Below the pieces are notes generated by a model that had not been told where the DNA came from, ran no database searches, and saw only the letters and a list, made by a program, of their open reading frames with translations. Of a stretch of DNA of 64,000 nt, positions 41,960 to 55,153 are shown one piece after another. The DNA lies in NCBI GenBank assembly GCA_031002005.1, contig JARYHS010008074.1, positions 177,902,494-177,966,493 of the forward strand, given 5' to 3'. The position numbers and the translations under genes were made by a program. Position 1 is the stretch's first letter. Each line of letters starts with the position of its first letter. Source of the stretch: Vandiemenella viatica. Taxonomy: Eukaryota > Arthropoda > Insecta > Orthoptera > Morabidae.

Positions 41960-42689
41960 GGAGCATTTCGAAAGTACCAGTAATGCAATTTCTTTTTTAA
42001 AAGTAATTTATTGAACAGCTTTTGCACAAACACTTAAAATACTTCAAAGTACTGTCCTTGGGCCTCTACACATTTTTTCCAGCGGCTATGCCATGACCGG
42101 CAAACAACCTGGAATGCGTCTTCTGTGACCTCTCGCTAGGTCTTCGTCACGGCTGATTGGGTCTCTTCTATGGATGAAAATTGGTTCCTTTCAGGGAACA
42201 AAAAGAAGTCTGCTGGGGTGACATCAAGATTGTAGGAGGGGTGGGGCAGCATTGGCACCTAGTGTTTTGCCAGGAACTTGTGGACTCGTAGCATGTTGTG
42301 GCAAGGCGCATTGTCGTGATGGAGTTCCCAGGTAGCAGAAATGCATTTCCTCGTCTTGATGACCCTTTTTCGGAATCTTTACAGCACATCCACATAGTAG
42401 GCAGCATTAACTGTATATCCTTGGGGAACAAACTCATTATGGACCACTCCTTTGCTATCAAAAAAGACAATGAACAATGTTTTCATTTTTGATTTGCTCA
42501 TTCTTGCCTTTCTGGGCTTGGGAGAATGGTCGGTGTGCCACTCACAGCTTTGGCGTTTTGTTTCTGGGTTGTATCAAAAACAACAGGTTTCATCACCAGT
42601 GATTACATTGTACAAATAATGAGGTACAATTTCAACATGTTGCAAAAGTTCACTTGAAATTTCCGCTCGGTTGGTCCTTTGGTTGTCTG
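41960..42689 (-). pseudogene. mariner transposase, catalytic domain
   Basis: The minus strand, joined over several frameshifts, reads AEISSELLQHVE, ITGDETCCF (first Asp), MKTLFIVFFDSKGVVHNEFV, GYTVNAAYYVDVL, WELHHDNAPCH (second Asp), HPSYNLDVTPADFFLFP (third Asp region, YSPDLAPCDFFLFP-like) and a C-terminus near 41980. It resembles DD34D mariners. The frame is broken repeatedly. Confidence 0.8.
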
Positions 42690-42696
42690 ACAACAC

Positions 42697-44419
42697 TGTA
42701 AGCACCTTAGAATTTTGGTAAATTCTATTTTGCTTAGCTTAAAGCACAGGAGAGGAAGTAAGCTTTCCTATAAACATAAGGTTTCATTACAAGTACTGGT
42801 TATGATAGGAATGTTTCAATAGAAGCTAACACCACAACCTAATTTATTAAATAAACCATTTTAAAAGCAGTAAAGACCCACAACATTTAATAAAAGCACT
42901 AAATAGACTTTTTATAAGAATAAAGATACTTTTAACTAACCTGAAATAAGATAATCCATTATCATCAACTTGTAAACAACATATTTTGGCTATGTGACCA
43001 TTTCACTATTTCTTAACACTTCTAAAGGAAGTAAAGTAACTTCAAAATAATAATAATCCAAAAGAAAGCAAAATTCACTAAAATTACGTAGTTTCTGACT
43101 GTGTAAATAACGTAAATAAATTTTTAAACACTTCAATAAATGCACTTCACTTTCAACATTTTTTATCATATGTTCCTAGTAATTTCCTGAAGTAAAAGGT
43201 AGATTTTCTAAAAGAGCCAAAAATCTAGCATCACATATTTAAATTTCAGAACATTTCATACAGTAGAACAGATTCTATAAACATTTTAAAGATTATTTTG
43301 TCACTGAACACATGTGGGTCAGTTAAGAATTGTTTGTAAATAAACCAGAACATTTCCATAGATAAAATAACTTGTAAAACATGTAATTAAATTCATAGAA
43401 AATTCTGGTGATTTTACTTTTTCGATAAAAACAATAGAAGAAGAATTATTAATGATAAACCGAGTGACTTCTAAACAGTTTTAAAGCCAAATTTTGCTAA
43501 ATCCATATCTTGGCCATCTCGCCATCGATTTTCATAAAAATTACACCATTGAACTCAGGATTTCTAGAACATTTTGACACTAATTTTATTCAGCTAATTT
43601 GAAATTCAGCAGTATTTTAAAAAAATTGAATAAATTCAAACGTTTGGTTAAATCCCCACTAGCTTCAGAAGACTTGGTATCACTACGCAAATTAAACAAA
43701 AATTAAAACTAATCATTCAAAATTTCTCACTAAACATCCTTTGAGCATCTTACAGATAAGACTACACACTGTCAAAGTTTGAACACTTTATATAATCTAG
43801 ATTGTTTACACATTTTTGCTAAGCGGCAGTATACTTGTGCGGTGCAGCTGGCGTTAATATAAGTGGGAGCCCCAAGGTGGGGGATGTCTTTATTGTTTCG
43901 TCTTCAGTCTTTACTCCGGGAACAATATGTAAGGTAATTCCGTGTTAGTCGTTTTGTTGCGGGACGGTTTTGCTGCTCGAGTCTGGAAATGAGGGTCGGC
44001 CATGTTGGGTGTTCTTGTACCAGACTGTGATTTTAATTAGTATTAAGAACTTTTAAATTTCAAAAGGGGTCTGTCAGTCTCATTTCTCTCCACGAGCAAC
44101 AATTTTCTGTAAACATTTGTTTGATTGCTTACTCACCTGTATAATGCTAATTTTGAAAAATGTGACTTTTTAAATAAACTCCAAAATTTTGTCCAAGTAA
44201 ACTTTTTTGTGATTTCATAGTAAACTGTTTCAACCTTTTCTAAGTTTGTGGTTTAAACAAATTTGGTGGCAACCATTAAGCATTTTAGTTGAGTATTCAG
44301 GCAGGCACATGGTCAATTTAAAAAAAAATTTGTCAAAATTCCACAGAACTTTTCATTCAAGTGAACTGCTAGTTAAGGTACTAAACTCTACTTCCACCCC
44401 AGTAGCAGTTTTTTGTCCT
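42697..44419 (+). mobile_element. 1.7-kb insertion with LTR-like features
   Basis: ACAACAC is duplicated at 42690-42696 and 44420-44426, and deleting the segment restores the mariner frame (NVL then DNQRTNRAEISSE). The insert begins TGTAAGCACC. It has a TATAAG box at 43858 and a TTCAGTC initiator-like motif at 43903, and TGGTGGCAACC at 44264 looks like a primer-binding site. This suggests a 5' LTR of about 1.56 kb plus a little internal DNA, but a 7-bp duplication is long for an LTR element and the right end lacks CA. No coding region. Confidence 0.5.
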
Positions 44420-44426
44420 ACAACAC

Positions 44427-44904
44427 GTTGGGGACAAGCTTGGCACACACTTTCCTCATCACTAAATCTTCAGTAACAATGCAAAACACAACAGCAGATT
44501 AACAACTTCAGTTCAATCGCAACCATCTTGATACTCAATTGACGGTCAGAGTCCAACCGTTATTGAACACAAGCCACATTGTTGTTGGTTTTGCTGGTTG
44601 ATGGCCGCTCAGAGCAATGTTCGTTGAGAACCTCTTCCCGGCCCTCCTTAAAGGCATTTAACCACCTCAAAACTTGAGCAGGACAGAGCAGAGTCCCTGT
44701 AAGCCTCACATCTCATTTTTTTAGCCCCGTTAAGAGGCTTTTTCAGTTTAGCACAAAACTTAACCGCGTAATGTTGGTCGATCATCAATTCCATTTTTTT
44801 CGTGACACAGTCGGCATGCAGAGGTTCACAATAACTGACGTCCTGCTACTTCCACAGCTTTGAGAGCACTGTGCCTGGTTTTACACAAAAGCTTAGCATT
44901 CCCC
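44427..44904 (-). pseudogene. mariner transposase, N-terminal part
   Basis: From the minus-strand ATG near 44794: MELMIDQHYAVKFCAKLKKP, then RCEAYRDSAL, VLRWLNAFKEGREEVLNE, CSERPSTS, SDRQLSIKMVAIEL and VMRKVCAKLVPNVL up to the insertion at 44426. These are the two helix-turn-helix regions of a mariner transposase. Frameshifts present; a C15 run lies upstream near 44901. Confidence 0.75.
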
Positions 44905-46550
44905 CCCCCCCCCCCCATCTACTCCAAGTTGTAAGGTAACCTAAAATTATGCACACTGTGTAACGAAATTTATTTACAGAACAGCGGGCTCAATTAAATA
45001 ACATGGTACATCAGTTTTAGAGCCATTTGATAGTAAATTCAAGTTATAAATTAAAGTAAACAGTTATAGATAGTCAGAATGCAAGACCAGCATATTTAGT
45101 ATATGGTTTCAGATGATTTCATAAAAGTAAACATTTCCTTCATTTTTGAAAGACATTTAGAGATATAACTAGTAAAAAGATGATAGAAATTCGATAGCTA
45201 GAGAACCCTACTAAGAGTTTGAATACATTAAAAGTTAAAAGTTGGTATGTAAGCTTTAAGACACAATTGAATACTTTAAATTCTAATGGTCATATTTTAA
45301 TAAATGAAAAGTTAGTTTATAGCAAAAAAACACAGTAATTTTGGCTTATACAACAAATTAAAGTTTGGAAAAGCTCAGTAAAGTATAAAGGTTGATTTTT
45401 TAGCAATATGTAAAAATTTTGAAAACATTGGTACAGATTATAATGACCAGTATAGAAAATACATGTAAATTAAAGTGAGAAAACTATATTCAAAACAAAG
45501 CTTAGGTAAATACAAGTAGTTGTCAAGAAGTTTTACTTACATTCGTGAAGTCATTGGGTCATGACAAGAGGAAGTAAGAGTTTTGGTGGGAAGTCAATTC
45601 AGTGAAAATGGCTAAGACTGATAGCATTCAAGGGGAAGATTTATCAGAAATTCGTAGTAAATCGAAGAAATTCACTCAACAGTCATTCCATAACACATAG
45701 AATCGTATAAAATAGGTTTTACAGAGGTCAGAAAGTTATTAGCGGTGTTGAAATTCTTGATTGCACGACACCTTACTTCAAACTGTTATGAAATAATAAA
45801 TATGGCATTCTTCGTACTAAATGAAAGAGCATCAAATTAGAAGTAAAATAAATGTCGATTTAGCTATGTAGCTGCAAAATTGTGGAAGTTGGATTTTTTT
45901 TTCAGCCAAACAATTAAAGCTACGAAAAATTTTATAAGGACCAAAAATAATACTTTTTAAACATCCTATCTACTGCTAAAATTTCAGATCAATAGGAGTA
46001 TTTGGAGTAAAAAAGTTAAAAGTATGACGAAGTAGAGGCGCAAGGATACACATTTTTCACATTTTGGCGGAGGTATTTTCTAACCAACAGACCGAGGCTA
46101 CTTATACAAATGATAGGAACTGATTGTTGTCTTTCACTGGAAACCACTGAAGCAGAACGGATGTTGGTTTGTGGAGTGCTTGGCTCTAGAAGGTAGAAGA
46201 GAAGCATAGTGCTAAGAGATTAGGGGCAACCATCTTAAGATTTTGTAGTGCAGCAGAACAGCTTAGAATACTTTCAATGTGACTTTCATTCAGCAATGGG
46301 GTTTGAACAGGTCTGTTATTTATCATAACTTGCAGTAAACTATTTTGGTGAAGATTTTCCAATTGCCTATGGATTGTTCGGACTTGTAAATTTTTTCTGA
46401 AGAATACAGTGAAGCTTTGAACTTAAATGAGCAGCAGTGATTTTTATTTACTTGATTAACCTACCTTTTCCATTTTGAGGGAATTAAGATGTTTGCAACC
46501 ATAAAATTAAGAACAATCTAATATCCAAAGGCACATAACAAACACGGTTA
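44905..46550. mobile_element. Second insertion in the mariner, unclassified
   Basis: Inferred from mariner length: the 5' UTR/TIR part at about 46550-46683 should lie close to the ORF. The sequence is AT-rich. Around 45575-45690 it has TTTTGGTGGGAAGTC then a short frame starting VKMAKTDSIQGEDLSEIRSK, which could be an LTR-element leader and gag start, but this is weak. Boundaries uncertain. Confidence 0.4.
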
Positions 46551-46685
46551 TAGTTGAGGTGATTACTGGCTATCCTAACCCTGCAACCAGTTATGCTCCT
46601 TACAAAGTGATTCGATCCCACTCTGGCCAATAGGAGCGGCGCGGAAATTTCAATTGCATTACTTTCGGAATGCTCGTTGTTCATA

Positions 46686-48738
46686 GATTTTATTTACACC
46701 AGTACCCTGCATTGGAAAATTTGATGATGAATGCTGTTGATAGCTTTACCTTCCTCTGGCTATTACTGTAAAAGGTTTTTAAATATTTTGTAAGTCAATT
46801 CCTGTTGTAATGTAGTTTTAATTTAATTTAAATGTGATGAAGCACACACTCCAGTAGCAACTCCCTTAGTCATCTATTTACCCAAGGAACTGAAAAAGAG
46901 AAGGAGATAGTATCAGTACCAGGAGTAGGAGCGAAGGCAACAATCACATTGATGATAGTCTCAAAGCAGTATGAGTTTTCAAAGGGGAGTTATGTGAAAT
47001 CGTACAATCAAAACAAAGAAGCGCCAAGCATTGGATGATGATGTAATAGACACTGAACTTAGAGAGGCATGAAAGAAATGTAGATAAAGAATTCAGATAC
47101 AAGGATGAAAGTAACAAAGTCCAAAAGACAGTTACAAATCGAATTTCAAGTAAATATAACAAGTTTCAAGGTAATTATTCATTAAAGAAAAAAATTAAAT
47201 ATTCTAAATAAACTAGATACATGAAAGAAAACTAATTTAATTTTTAAATAACATGACAGTAGTTTGAGATCATTAGGTTGAGTGGAAGTATTTTAAAAAT
47301 AATTCCAAAGCAAAGTTTTGAATGCATTAAGGTGGAAAGACTCACAAGACAGAACAAAACTGTTAATGATATTAAGATGAGAAAATTCAAATTTCCGGGA
47401 GATACTCTGTTTTAATGAAAGCACCATTTTTAAAGTAATTTTGATATAATATTCCATTAAAATAATCCACTGCTAATATATATGCATGAAGTATAAGAAC
47501 TGAAATTAGTAATAATAAAAGAAACAATGAAAAAGGAACTTTTTCTCCAATAAATGAAGTTATTTATATTCTTGAAACTGATTGTAAAAATAGGTCGAAT
47601 TTTCTGAGGTTAGGACTAACTAACATGATACGACAAATAGTTTGGACAGTAAATCTAAAATATAGGATTTCAGAATTCAAAAATTCATAGCAAGGAAACG
47701 GAAATTTGTTAGGACACAAAGTACTTAAAATAAGCAGGACTACATTACTGCAAAATTTCAGTAAGATTGGTAGAAAGTTGGAAAAAGCTTTTGAAACCAA
47801 CTGACAGATGTTGGGTGACAGATGGTAAGCATTTGACTCAGTGGAAGTGTCCACTGTGTTTGGCATCCCCGTGTAAAAGGAACGTGAGGGTGGCATTTGG
47901 TCGCTTACTTCGCCAGGTTGTCAAGATGTCAACAAGTGAGTATGTGCGACAAGATAGGTGAAGTAATGGGTTGTTAGGCAGTCATGAAAGTTGAACTTTA
48001 AGGATTTCTACTGGAATCAGGTTAACTTTGAAATCGAGCTGTAGTAAATTACCTTTATTTCTGAAACTACCTTGACTAGTTGTGGTTAACTATTTGCCTG
48101 GGAAATGGGGCATTAGGTGATGATAGTTTTCATAGAATGTCAGAGGTGTGTGCATGTTGTTTCTCCGCATTTAACTGCAGTATTTCAGATAGGAGTCAAT
48201 ATGGAACTGTAATTCTGAATCCAGAGTAGTGATGCCTTTCTACTTAGAACAAATAAATCACAAAATTTGAAAAATTAAATTTGTACTTTGGGCATTCATT
48301 TATATTTACCCCTCATTTGATGGTTCTAATGTAAAATAAAGGAGTTGGCAACTGGTTAATAGATAACACACTGCAGAAAAGAAATTACCCCCATCAGGGA
48401 TTTTTTCCCTCCAATATCAAATATGAAAATACACTTTCCATAATTTTCCTCAACTGTGTATACTATGTTCACATCTGTCCTTTGTAAGTTCATAAACAAA
48501 AGTTTCATTGTCTTTTACTGCATTCACTTTCATCATTCTTTGATTTATATTGTACTTTCATCAATTCTATTAAGAAAAATTACTTAGCAATAGTGTATAG
48601 AAATTATTTTTTGTCAAAGATATTCACAAATTGTTTTATTAATTTGATTTTATCCAAGTGTTTCAAATATTTCCTTTTTACATGGTTTGTTAATTTACAG
48701 AGAGATAAAGACTGAATAAAATTAACATTTAAGGTATA
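46686..48738. other. Non-coding stretch, possible LINE B 3' UTR relic
   Basis: 46800-46880 loosely resembles the LINE B 3' UTR on the minus strand (TTGCTACTGGAGTGTGTGC). Otherwise nothing is recognised; the short open frames here have no family features. Confidence 0.35.
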
Positions 48739-48746
48739 TATTAAAA

Positions 48747-51700
48747 CAGTGGTGAATATAGAATATATTTGGGGAGGGGGGGGGGGCCAAGATTAATGTA
48801 AGGTTAGGATAAGTAATTTTAAGTAGACACCCCATGATACTTTATATCAGTTATGCTGCTCATATTCAGAGGGTAATTTATGCTGAATGCCCCTTTTACT
48901 TTACCAAGATCATGTTTCTTTATTGTTCACATTAAATAATAAAAAATATATCTATTTTTAAACAAACCAAATGATGAAAAGGTATCAGTTACTATTATTT
49001 CAAACATTGGTCAAGATTTTAATAATGTCGCATAAGTAAACAATTATCCGAACTAAAAGAGTCAAATACGCGATTTTCATTATCGTGTTTGGAGGGGATC
49101 TAGCTATACATAATGTTTTGTTTTGTAATGGATGTATAAATCGCCAAGACCCCTATTTTTTTTCTTTTTATATACACATGCATATATGTGTTTTATCAAC
49201 TATCATTCAAATGACTGTTTTCAGTATCGTTTTGGAGAGGCCTTAAAAGAAGGTTTAATAAATGCAATGTCAATGAAAATACAATGAAATTTGTTTTATT
49301 AATCATTTATCCAACTAACAATAAAATGAATACAATAAAAGAAGAACAAAACTAACAAAAAGAAACTTCACATTTTATATATAACAGTGATTACAAATCG
49401 AAGTCTAGGTTTCTTGGTACGCTTGCAAACTTATCAATAACTTCATCGTCACTAACTATATTGTCTCTGTAGATAGAAAGTCTGTTAAGCCTACTTTCAG
49501 ATGTGCTGTTCCGTAGGTAAATCTTCAGTCTTCTCAGGCTGGAGAAAGTGCTCTCTACAGTTGCAACAGAAACAGGAAGAACTGCGAGTAATTTCAGAAG
49601 GGTATAAATGTTGGGGAAGAAAGTCTTGTCACATGTTTGTAGAGAACTTAGAGCCATTTTTGGAAGATTTGAAGGCTTTTCCTGACTCCACTTTCCTTTC
49701 CATAACATAAACTCACTTCGCACAATTTCTTTATGTGACAAATCTTCCTCATAGAAACTTGCAGCCTCCAATGAACCGAAATCTGTTATGATACACAATT
49801 GTGGAAGGATGCAACTGTTTCCTTGTGAGATTCAAAACGTTCTTTCAGTGAGTCACAAAAATCGTCCAGGTAAGGCACATAAACAGATCATCGATAGAAT
49901 TCTTCTGTGGTGTAATGGACGTTTCTACATGTTGTTTGAAGGCTGCAAATTCTTGGAATCTCTTCCTTGATGTCAAGTGTAGCAGAAAATTACTTTATTT
50001 GATTATACGAGGCTTTAAATGAGTTATCAGCATTTTCCCTTTCCTTCAACAGAAGGTGTAACAAACTCGTAACATTAGTCAAGACCTGTGGAAGATCTAT
50101 ATTTTTGCTTTGAAGCTGCTCAGATATGTTATGCGTGGTTGATAGCATCCGTCTCAAAACAAAAAGATTAACAAGAAATTCGAATTGACTAATAGCACTG
50201 CTTAGAATGTGAGCCTTAGATGCTGAGTCACTGAATTCCTCTTCTATTTTGCAAAGGGAGAAAAAGATAGGCTCCCAAATGTCTTTAAATAAAATTACTG
50301 AGTCGTATCTTTCTACCCATCGTGTTTCACACTGAAATAAGTTTCTTTTTCTTTTTTTCTGGACAACATTAAGAAATCATTGATTTCAATATTTCTGTTC
50401 TTTTTGCTGAGATGTGAAAGAATCCACAGATTTCTTTTATGACACTCATACAGTTTCTTATAGAAGGTATTCTGCTCACATCTGACACACACAAATTTAG
50501 TGTGTGTGAAGAACAACGTGTACACAGGGCCAATGGTAGCTTTTCTCTGATGGAAGCTTGTAATCCTCTGAATTGCCCACTCATCGTGGCAGCGCCATCG
50601 TACCCTTGGCCTCTCATTTTGTTTAGGTCAAGTCCTAATGTTGACAAAGTCTCTAATATTGTGTTAGCCAAACCTGCTCCAGTGAAGTCATAAACGGGAA
50701 TGAATGTCAGAAAATCTTCTCTGATTTTGAAACTTTGGTCCTCTATGTAATGTACACAGAGAGAAAACTGTTCAATTTGGCTGATGTCAGTGGTTTCATC
50801 TACTAAAACAGAATAAAAAATGGATTTTCTGACATTTTCTACAATTTTTGATTGTATTATGTGACCTAATGTGTTAATAAGTTCATTGTGAATGAAGGAA
50901 CTTGTGTACATCATCTTCCCACCATTGGTCATTAACTGGTATTTAAGAATATAATCTCCACTGTTGGCTTGGTATCTCAACAACGATAGAAAATTCCAAT
51001 CATTTTGGTCTGTTTCTTCAAAGCTTATTCGCCCAGAGTCACAATGACCCCTTAGAGCTATTTGTTGCCTTCTGCAAAATCGTATTGTTTGTATCATAGG
51101 GATTAGCTGTTTTCTATTATTCTCAATATCCAGTCTTCTTTGGGCATTTACTTGATTGATAACACTTTCTGCCTTGTTCTTAACTATCGCTTTTGTGTTT
51201 TCAGTGATCAAAACAGATTTCTTATGGTAGGATAACTTCTCATGTTTGCTAAACATTTCCCTGGCATTTTTAATTGGTATAAGCCTGAGTTACCAATGCC
51301 CTATTATTTGGTGTTCTCCTTTCCCTACACTTATAGTATGGGAAAATAACAAGCAGTACTTGCTAAAACATAATAATAAGTTAACCACGTAAAATCTTCT
51401 AGCTACTTCATTAGAAAAGATCAAGTATGGTTTGAACTAGTGATGGTGGGAAATTTGTACCAAGGCTGAGGTTTCCAAACATTTTCTAAAATTTTTTTTT
51501 TTTTCATTTGTGAAAGACTGAATGGAATGGTTTTGACAGCAGTTTCCAATATCATAAATGTTTTTCATTACTTGATTAGGCCTACTATCCTCCATAACCG
51601 GAAATACATTAATTGAGCTCGAAGTAGCGACATCACAAGAAGCAATTCTACCAACGCAGCCGAATTCAGCATTGCCACCGTCAGACGTATTTGCACTTTC

Positions 51701-52346
51701 TCCTTTCTTAACACCAGCGACTTCAGGATTATCACCAACAGGCTTATTCACACTTGGTACTTTGGCGAAGAATAGCAGCTTGCCTCTTCATTACGACTGT
51801 GGTTCACTTACGGCCAACTTCAATATATATTTTGTTGGAAATTTGGAAAAAGTATCTAATTAATTGAAGAGAAAAGTGTTTGTTAAGTTAATCAGAAAGT
51901 AAAATACAGCTCTATAAACACAGATCGTCAAAAATGATGGCGAACATGAAAGTAGTAGGAGCCACTCTTCGTCTGCCGAGACTGCACGAGAGAAAGGCAA
52001 AAGCAAGTACTGCCGATATAAAGAATGCAAACATATAAGCAGACGGCGCATCAACTCGCTTGTGAGTAATCTTTCAGAACTGAAAAGACGACACACAGCA
52101 GAGCACTATTCGGTTCGGCGGGTAATTCAAATGAATTATTGCGCATGTCAGATGCATATATTAACAGTATACATTAAAAAAATATAAGTATGGAAGTCAA
52201 TAGAACAAAAAAAATATAAGTAATAATACATTTTATTTATTTCGGCATGATTCATTAAAATAATTCATATTACGGTAATTATTTTTTGTTTATATTCATT
52301 ATTTTGGGGGGGCAGGCCCCCTTGGCCCCCCTTATATACGCCCTTG
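48747..52346 (-). mobile_element. hAT transposon, 3.6 kb
   Basis: Termini CAGTGGTGAATATAG (48747) and, inverted, CAAGGGCGTATATAAGGGGG (52346), both followed by G/C-rich GGGGCC tracts as in many hAT elements. The 8-bp target duplication TATTAAAA (48739-48746) / TATTGAAA (52347-52354) has one mismatch. A broken transposase on the minus strand fills the interior. Confidence 0.88.
49391..51751 (-). pseudogene. hAT transposase (zinc-finger/DUF4371/dimerisation type)
   Basis: 51751-51437 is the N-terminal region. 51256-50369 (295 codons, intact) holds the catalytic domain start: SVINQVNAQRR, FCRRQQIALRGHCDSGR, QANSGDYIL, FYSVLVDETTDISQIEQFSL (catalytic Asp) and LNKMRGQGYDGAATMSGQFR, LCTRCSSHTLNL. 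Broken pieces to 49800 continue (CETRWVERYDSV, ICSLQTTCRN). 49798-49391 is the C-terminal dimerisation domain: KLLAVLPVSVATVESTFSSL then RRLKIYLRNS and RLNRLSIYRDN. Overall resembles ZMYM1/52-kDa-repressor-like hAT proteins. Several frameshifts at 51430-51260 and 50370-49800. Confidence 0.85.
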
Positions 52347-52354
52347 TATTGAAA

Positions 52355-53868
52355 TGCCAAAAGTCATGGGATGGGAGGAAGCAAACATCCACATGGCAGT
52401 GACAGTAACACCATGGAAGAAATGTATAAATGTGCCATGAAGTGTTGAGGATTTTATTTATTCTCTCATGAGTTATTTCAATGGTTGTTTGACATGATTA
52501 TAGCTACACGACATGAATTAACAGGCATTTAATGCAGAATGGTAGTGAAGCATAATGCATTCCATTTTGGAAATTGTTCATAATTTTTCTATTCCTTGAG
52601 CCACAGTATTTAGAGCATTCCATGAACATGTAGGCTAATTGCAATGAAAAAGCTGATGTGGGGAAGATGCAAGTTCTCTATCATTAGCTATAAATATGGA
52701 TGCAGTGCATAAACTCATACCTATTCAAGTCTCTGGATGGTTCATAATCCTAATTCAGTTACCAATCTGCTTGTATTTTTACACTGTGAAGGTCACTATT
52801 GAAGATCACTCAATATATTCTTCAAAGCTTTGGAGTTTAAAAATGGTATCAGCTCACATAACACATTTCATAAGAATGCATGAGACCTCAGAATCATTAG
52901 TTAAAGAGTGCAATTAATCACAAAAAGTTCACATTCACATACTTTCATTCTAGAATAAATTTATGAAATCCCCCAAAATTTCACATGCCGTATCTTAAAA
53001 AAGTTCAGCTTTCATAAAAAAAAGTATTAAGTCTGTCATTGTTTTTAATAACTTTAATCATTTCAAAGTCATTTTTTGTCATAAAAATTTCTAACTTCAA
53101 ACTGTTTCCAAGCTGAATATATTCATTTAATTAAAAGTTACATGATGGAAAGTTTTCTAAGTGTGTGCTCTTTCCCCGTCACAAAACTAAATGTTCCGTA
53201 CAGGTTTCCTTGATCCACTGAACAAAAGAGGAAAAAATTGTGGGTTTATGTCCCTTTTGCCCATGGGAATGTAAAATTCTTAAACTCTCCAATCATTATT
53301 TTTATTCAAAATTTCCTGAATCTTTATTATACTATAGAATTGATTATTTTGAATACTTTAGTGTGCGACAACTTATTCCTAAACCTCTTTGTTTAGCAGT
53401 CATTAATTTCTAAATGTCAAGAGTAGGCCATTTTAGTTATTTATCTTTACAAGTATTTAATTCATCACTAAGGTATTTATATCACAAGAATTCTTTTAAG
53501 TTTCTCTTTAATTTGACATATGTCTCAGTTCTGTGCATATTTTTATTTGGCTCTAATCATTCATTTCCTATTATTGTAACTTGATTTTGCTTCATTTTTT
53601 TTATTCATGCCATGATAGTACAGAAAATCATATCTCTCTTTATTTGTTATGGTTTTGCTTAAGGATTTCACTGGTCTCCTTAGAATTTCATGCTCTATTT
53701 AGCTATTTATATCTTGTTTCCAGCAAATTCCTATTGTATTTGATACATGTCATGGTCACTACTTCAAAGTTAAACATCAAAATTTTGTTTTTCACCCTTT
53801 AAGCTTAATTTCAGCACCATACTGTTATTGTATTATTCCATTATTTAATTTTAGTATTCATTTAACTG
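52355..53868. other. Non-coding stretch, nothing recognised
   Basis: AT-rich. The first bases (ATGCCAAAAGTCATGGGA) resemble the end of the Tc1-like copy at about 58550, suggesting an old Tc1-type terminus, but no transposase follows. Confidence 0.4.
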
Positions 53869-53870
53869 TA

Positions 53871-55151
53871 CAAGGGTTGGAACTTAAATAGTGGCAACTA
53901 TTTATTCACAACTGATACAAAAGCATTACATGTTTTCACCTGTTACTGTCCTTCAAAGTAGTCACCAGCGTTGTGTAGAATCCTTTGCCAGCAATGTGGA
54001 AGGCATAGTATACTGTTAGCAGAACCTGTTCTGTTGATGGTGCGAATGGACTGGTCTACTGCCTGTCGAATCTCTGGAACAGTTCTGAAGTGAATGCCAC
54101 GAAGTGGTTCCTCCATTTTCGGAATCAAATCAAAGTCACAAGGACTTAAGTCCGGGGAGTATGGTGATGGTACAGTACTTCCCAGTTCCATCAACTGAAC
54201 AGAGCAGCCACAGCTTGCGCTGTATGTGCCCACGCATTGTTGTTCAAAATGGTGGGTGAGTTGCACGGAAAGTGTTGCCGCTTCTTTCGCAAAGCTGGTC
54301 GCAGGTGATGCTCCAAAAATGAACAGTAATACTGTGCATTGATGGTGTGCCATGGAGGAACGTAATGTGTAAGGATAACACCATCACAGTCCTACATGAG
54401 AATCACCATAACTTTCACCATACTGGGGCTCTGACTCACTTTCGACTTTCGCGGCGACCCATAATGATGCCATTTGTTGGATTGGCATTTCAGTTTTGGC
54501 TTGTACGATGTGGCTCATGTCTCATCCAGTGTTACAATATGTCATAATAAAGCCTCTCCTTCATGCTAATAACACTTCAAGTGCATCTGAGCAGCGTCGT
54601 AATGCATCCATTTCTGCATTTCAATCAATTCATGCGGAACCCATCGTGATGCAATTTTTCGCATGCACAGGTGTTCCTTCAGGATGCAAAGCAGAGTCAT
54701 ATGTGCTAATCCAGTTTTGTAGGTGAGCTCACGAATCGTCTGGCGTCGATCGCTGTCCACTAACGTGGCAACAGTATGCACTTCTTCTTCAGACACTCCA
54801 CAGTTTGCCGACATTCGTTGAAGTCTTTTACCCAACGTGCCACTGTTCTGTACGGCAAAGCCAATTCACTGCACACCTCTTAAAGGCCTTGGTGACACTG
54901 CCATGCTGTACGACCTCTGGCACATTTAATCTTGATCCATCTCTGTTGTTCCTGTTTCGAAAACATAGTGACACCGTTACGATAGACCACTCGCTCACAA
55001 GTGACTGCATTTCCCTCAATTGTGCGCATGCTGAGGACTTGCTCGGAGGTAAGTTAGGTATGTCAACAATGTGTGCTATCAGGGACAATAGTAGATTCCA
55101 TTGCATAGTGTCTCCATAGCAGTGTTGCCACTATTTAAGTTCCAACCCTCA
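53871..55151 (-). mobile_element. mariner, 1.28 kb, both ends intact
   Basis: Terminal repeats share AGGGTTGGAACTTAAATAGT then GGCAAC, with TA duplications at 53869-53870 and 55152-55153. Full length for mariner. Confidence 0.9.
53943..55106 (-). pseudogene. mariner transposase (broken)
   Basis: Minus strand: LCRTEQWHVG / ARWVKDFNECRQTV, SDRRQTIRELTYKTGLAHMT, LKEHLCMRKIASRWVPHEL and MHYDAAQMHLKCY in the N-terminal half (54566-54835). In 54353-53943 PYSPDLSPCDFDLIPKM (third catalytic Asp, DFDLIPK variant), EPLRGIHFRTVPEIRQAVDQ and CWQRILHNAGDYFEGQ at the end. The first two catalytic Asp regions are in broken frames. DD34D mariner by the PDLSPCDF context. Confidence 0.82.
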
Positions 55152-55153
55152 TA

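Larger units (their letters stand above)
41957..46683 (-). mobile_element. mariner element split by two insertions
   Basis: Inverted ends share GAGCATTTCGAAAGTA / GAGCATTCCGAAAGTA near 41962 and 46675, with TA next to each. Removing 42697-44426 and about 44905-46550 leaves about 1.3 kb, the size of a complete mariner. Transposase parts are in minus orientation. Confidence 0.8.

Noticed and set aside
43858..43909. Host gene promoter
   Set aside because: The TATA and initiator-like motifs lie within a DNA segment shown to be an insertion in mariner, so an LTR-type promoter is the simpler reading.
47564..47961. 110-codon minus and 64-codon plus frames
   Set aside because: Low-complexity hydrophobic composition, no recognisable motif, no transposon ends around them.
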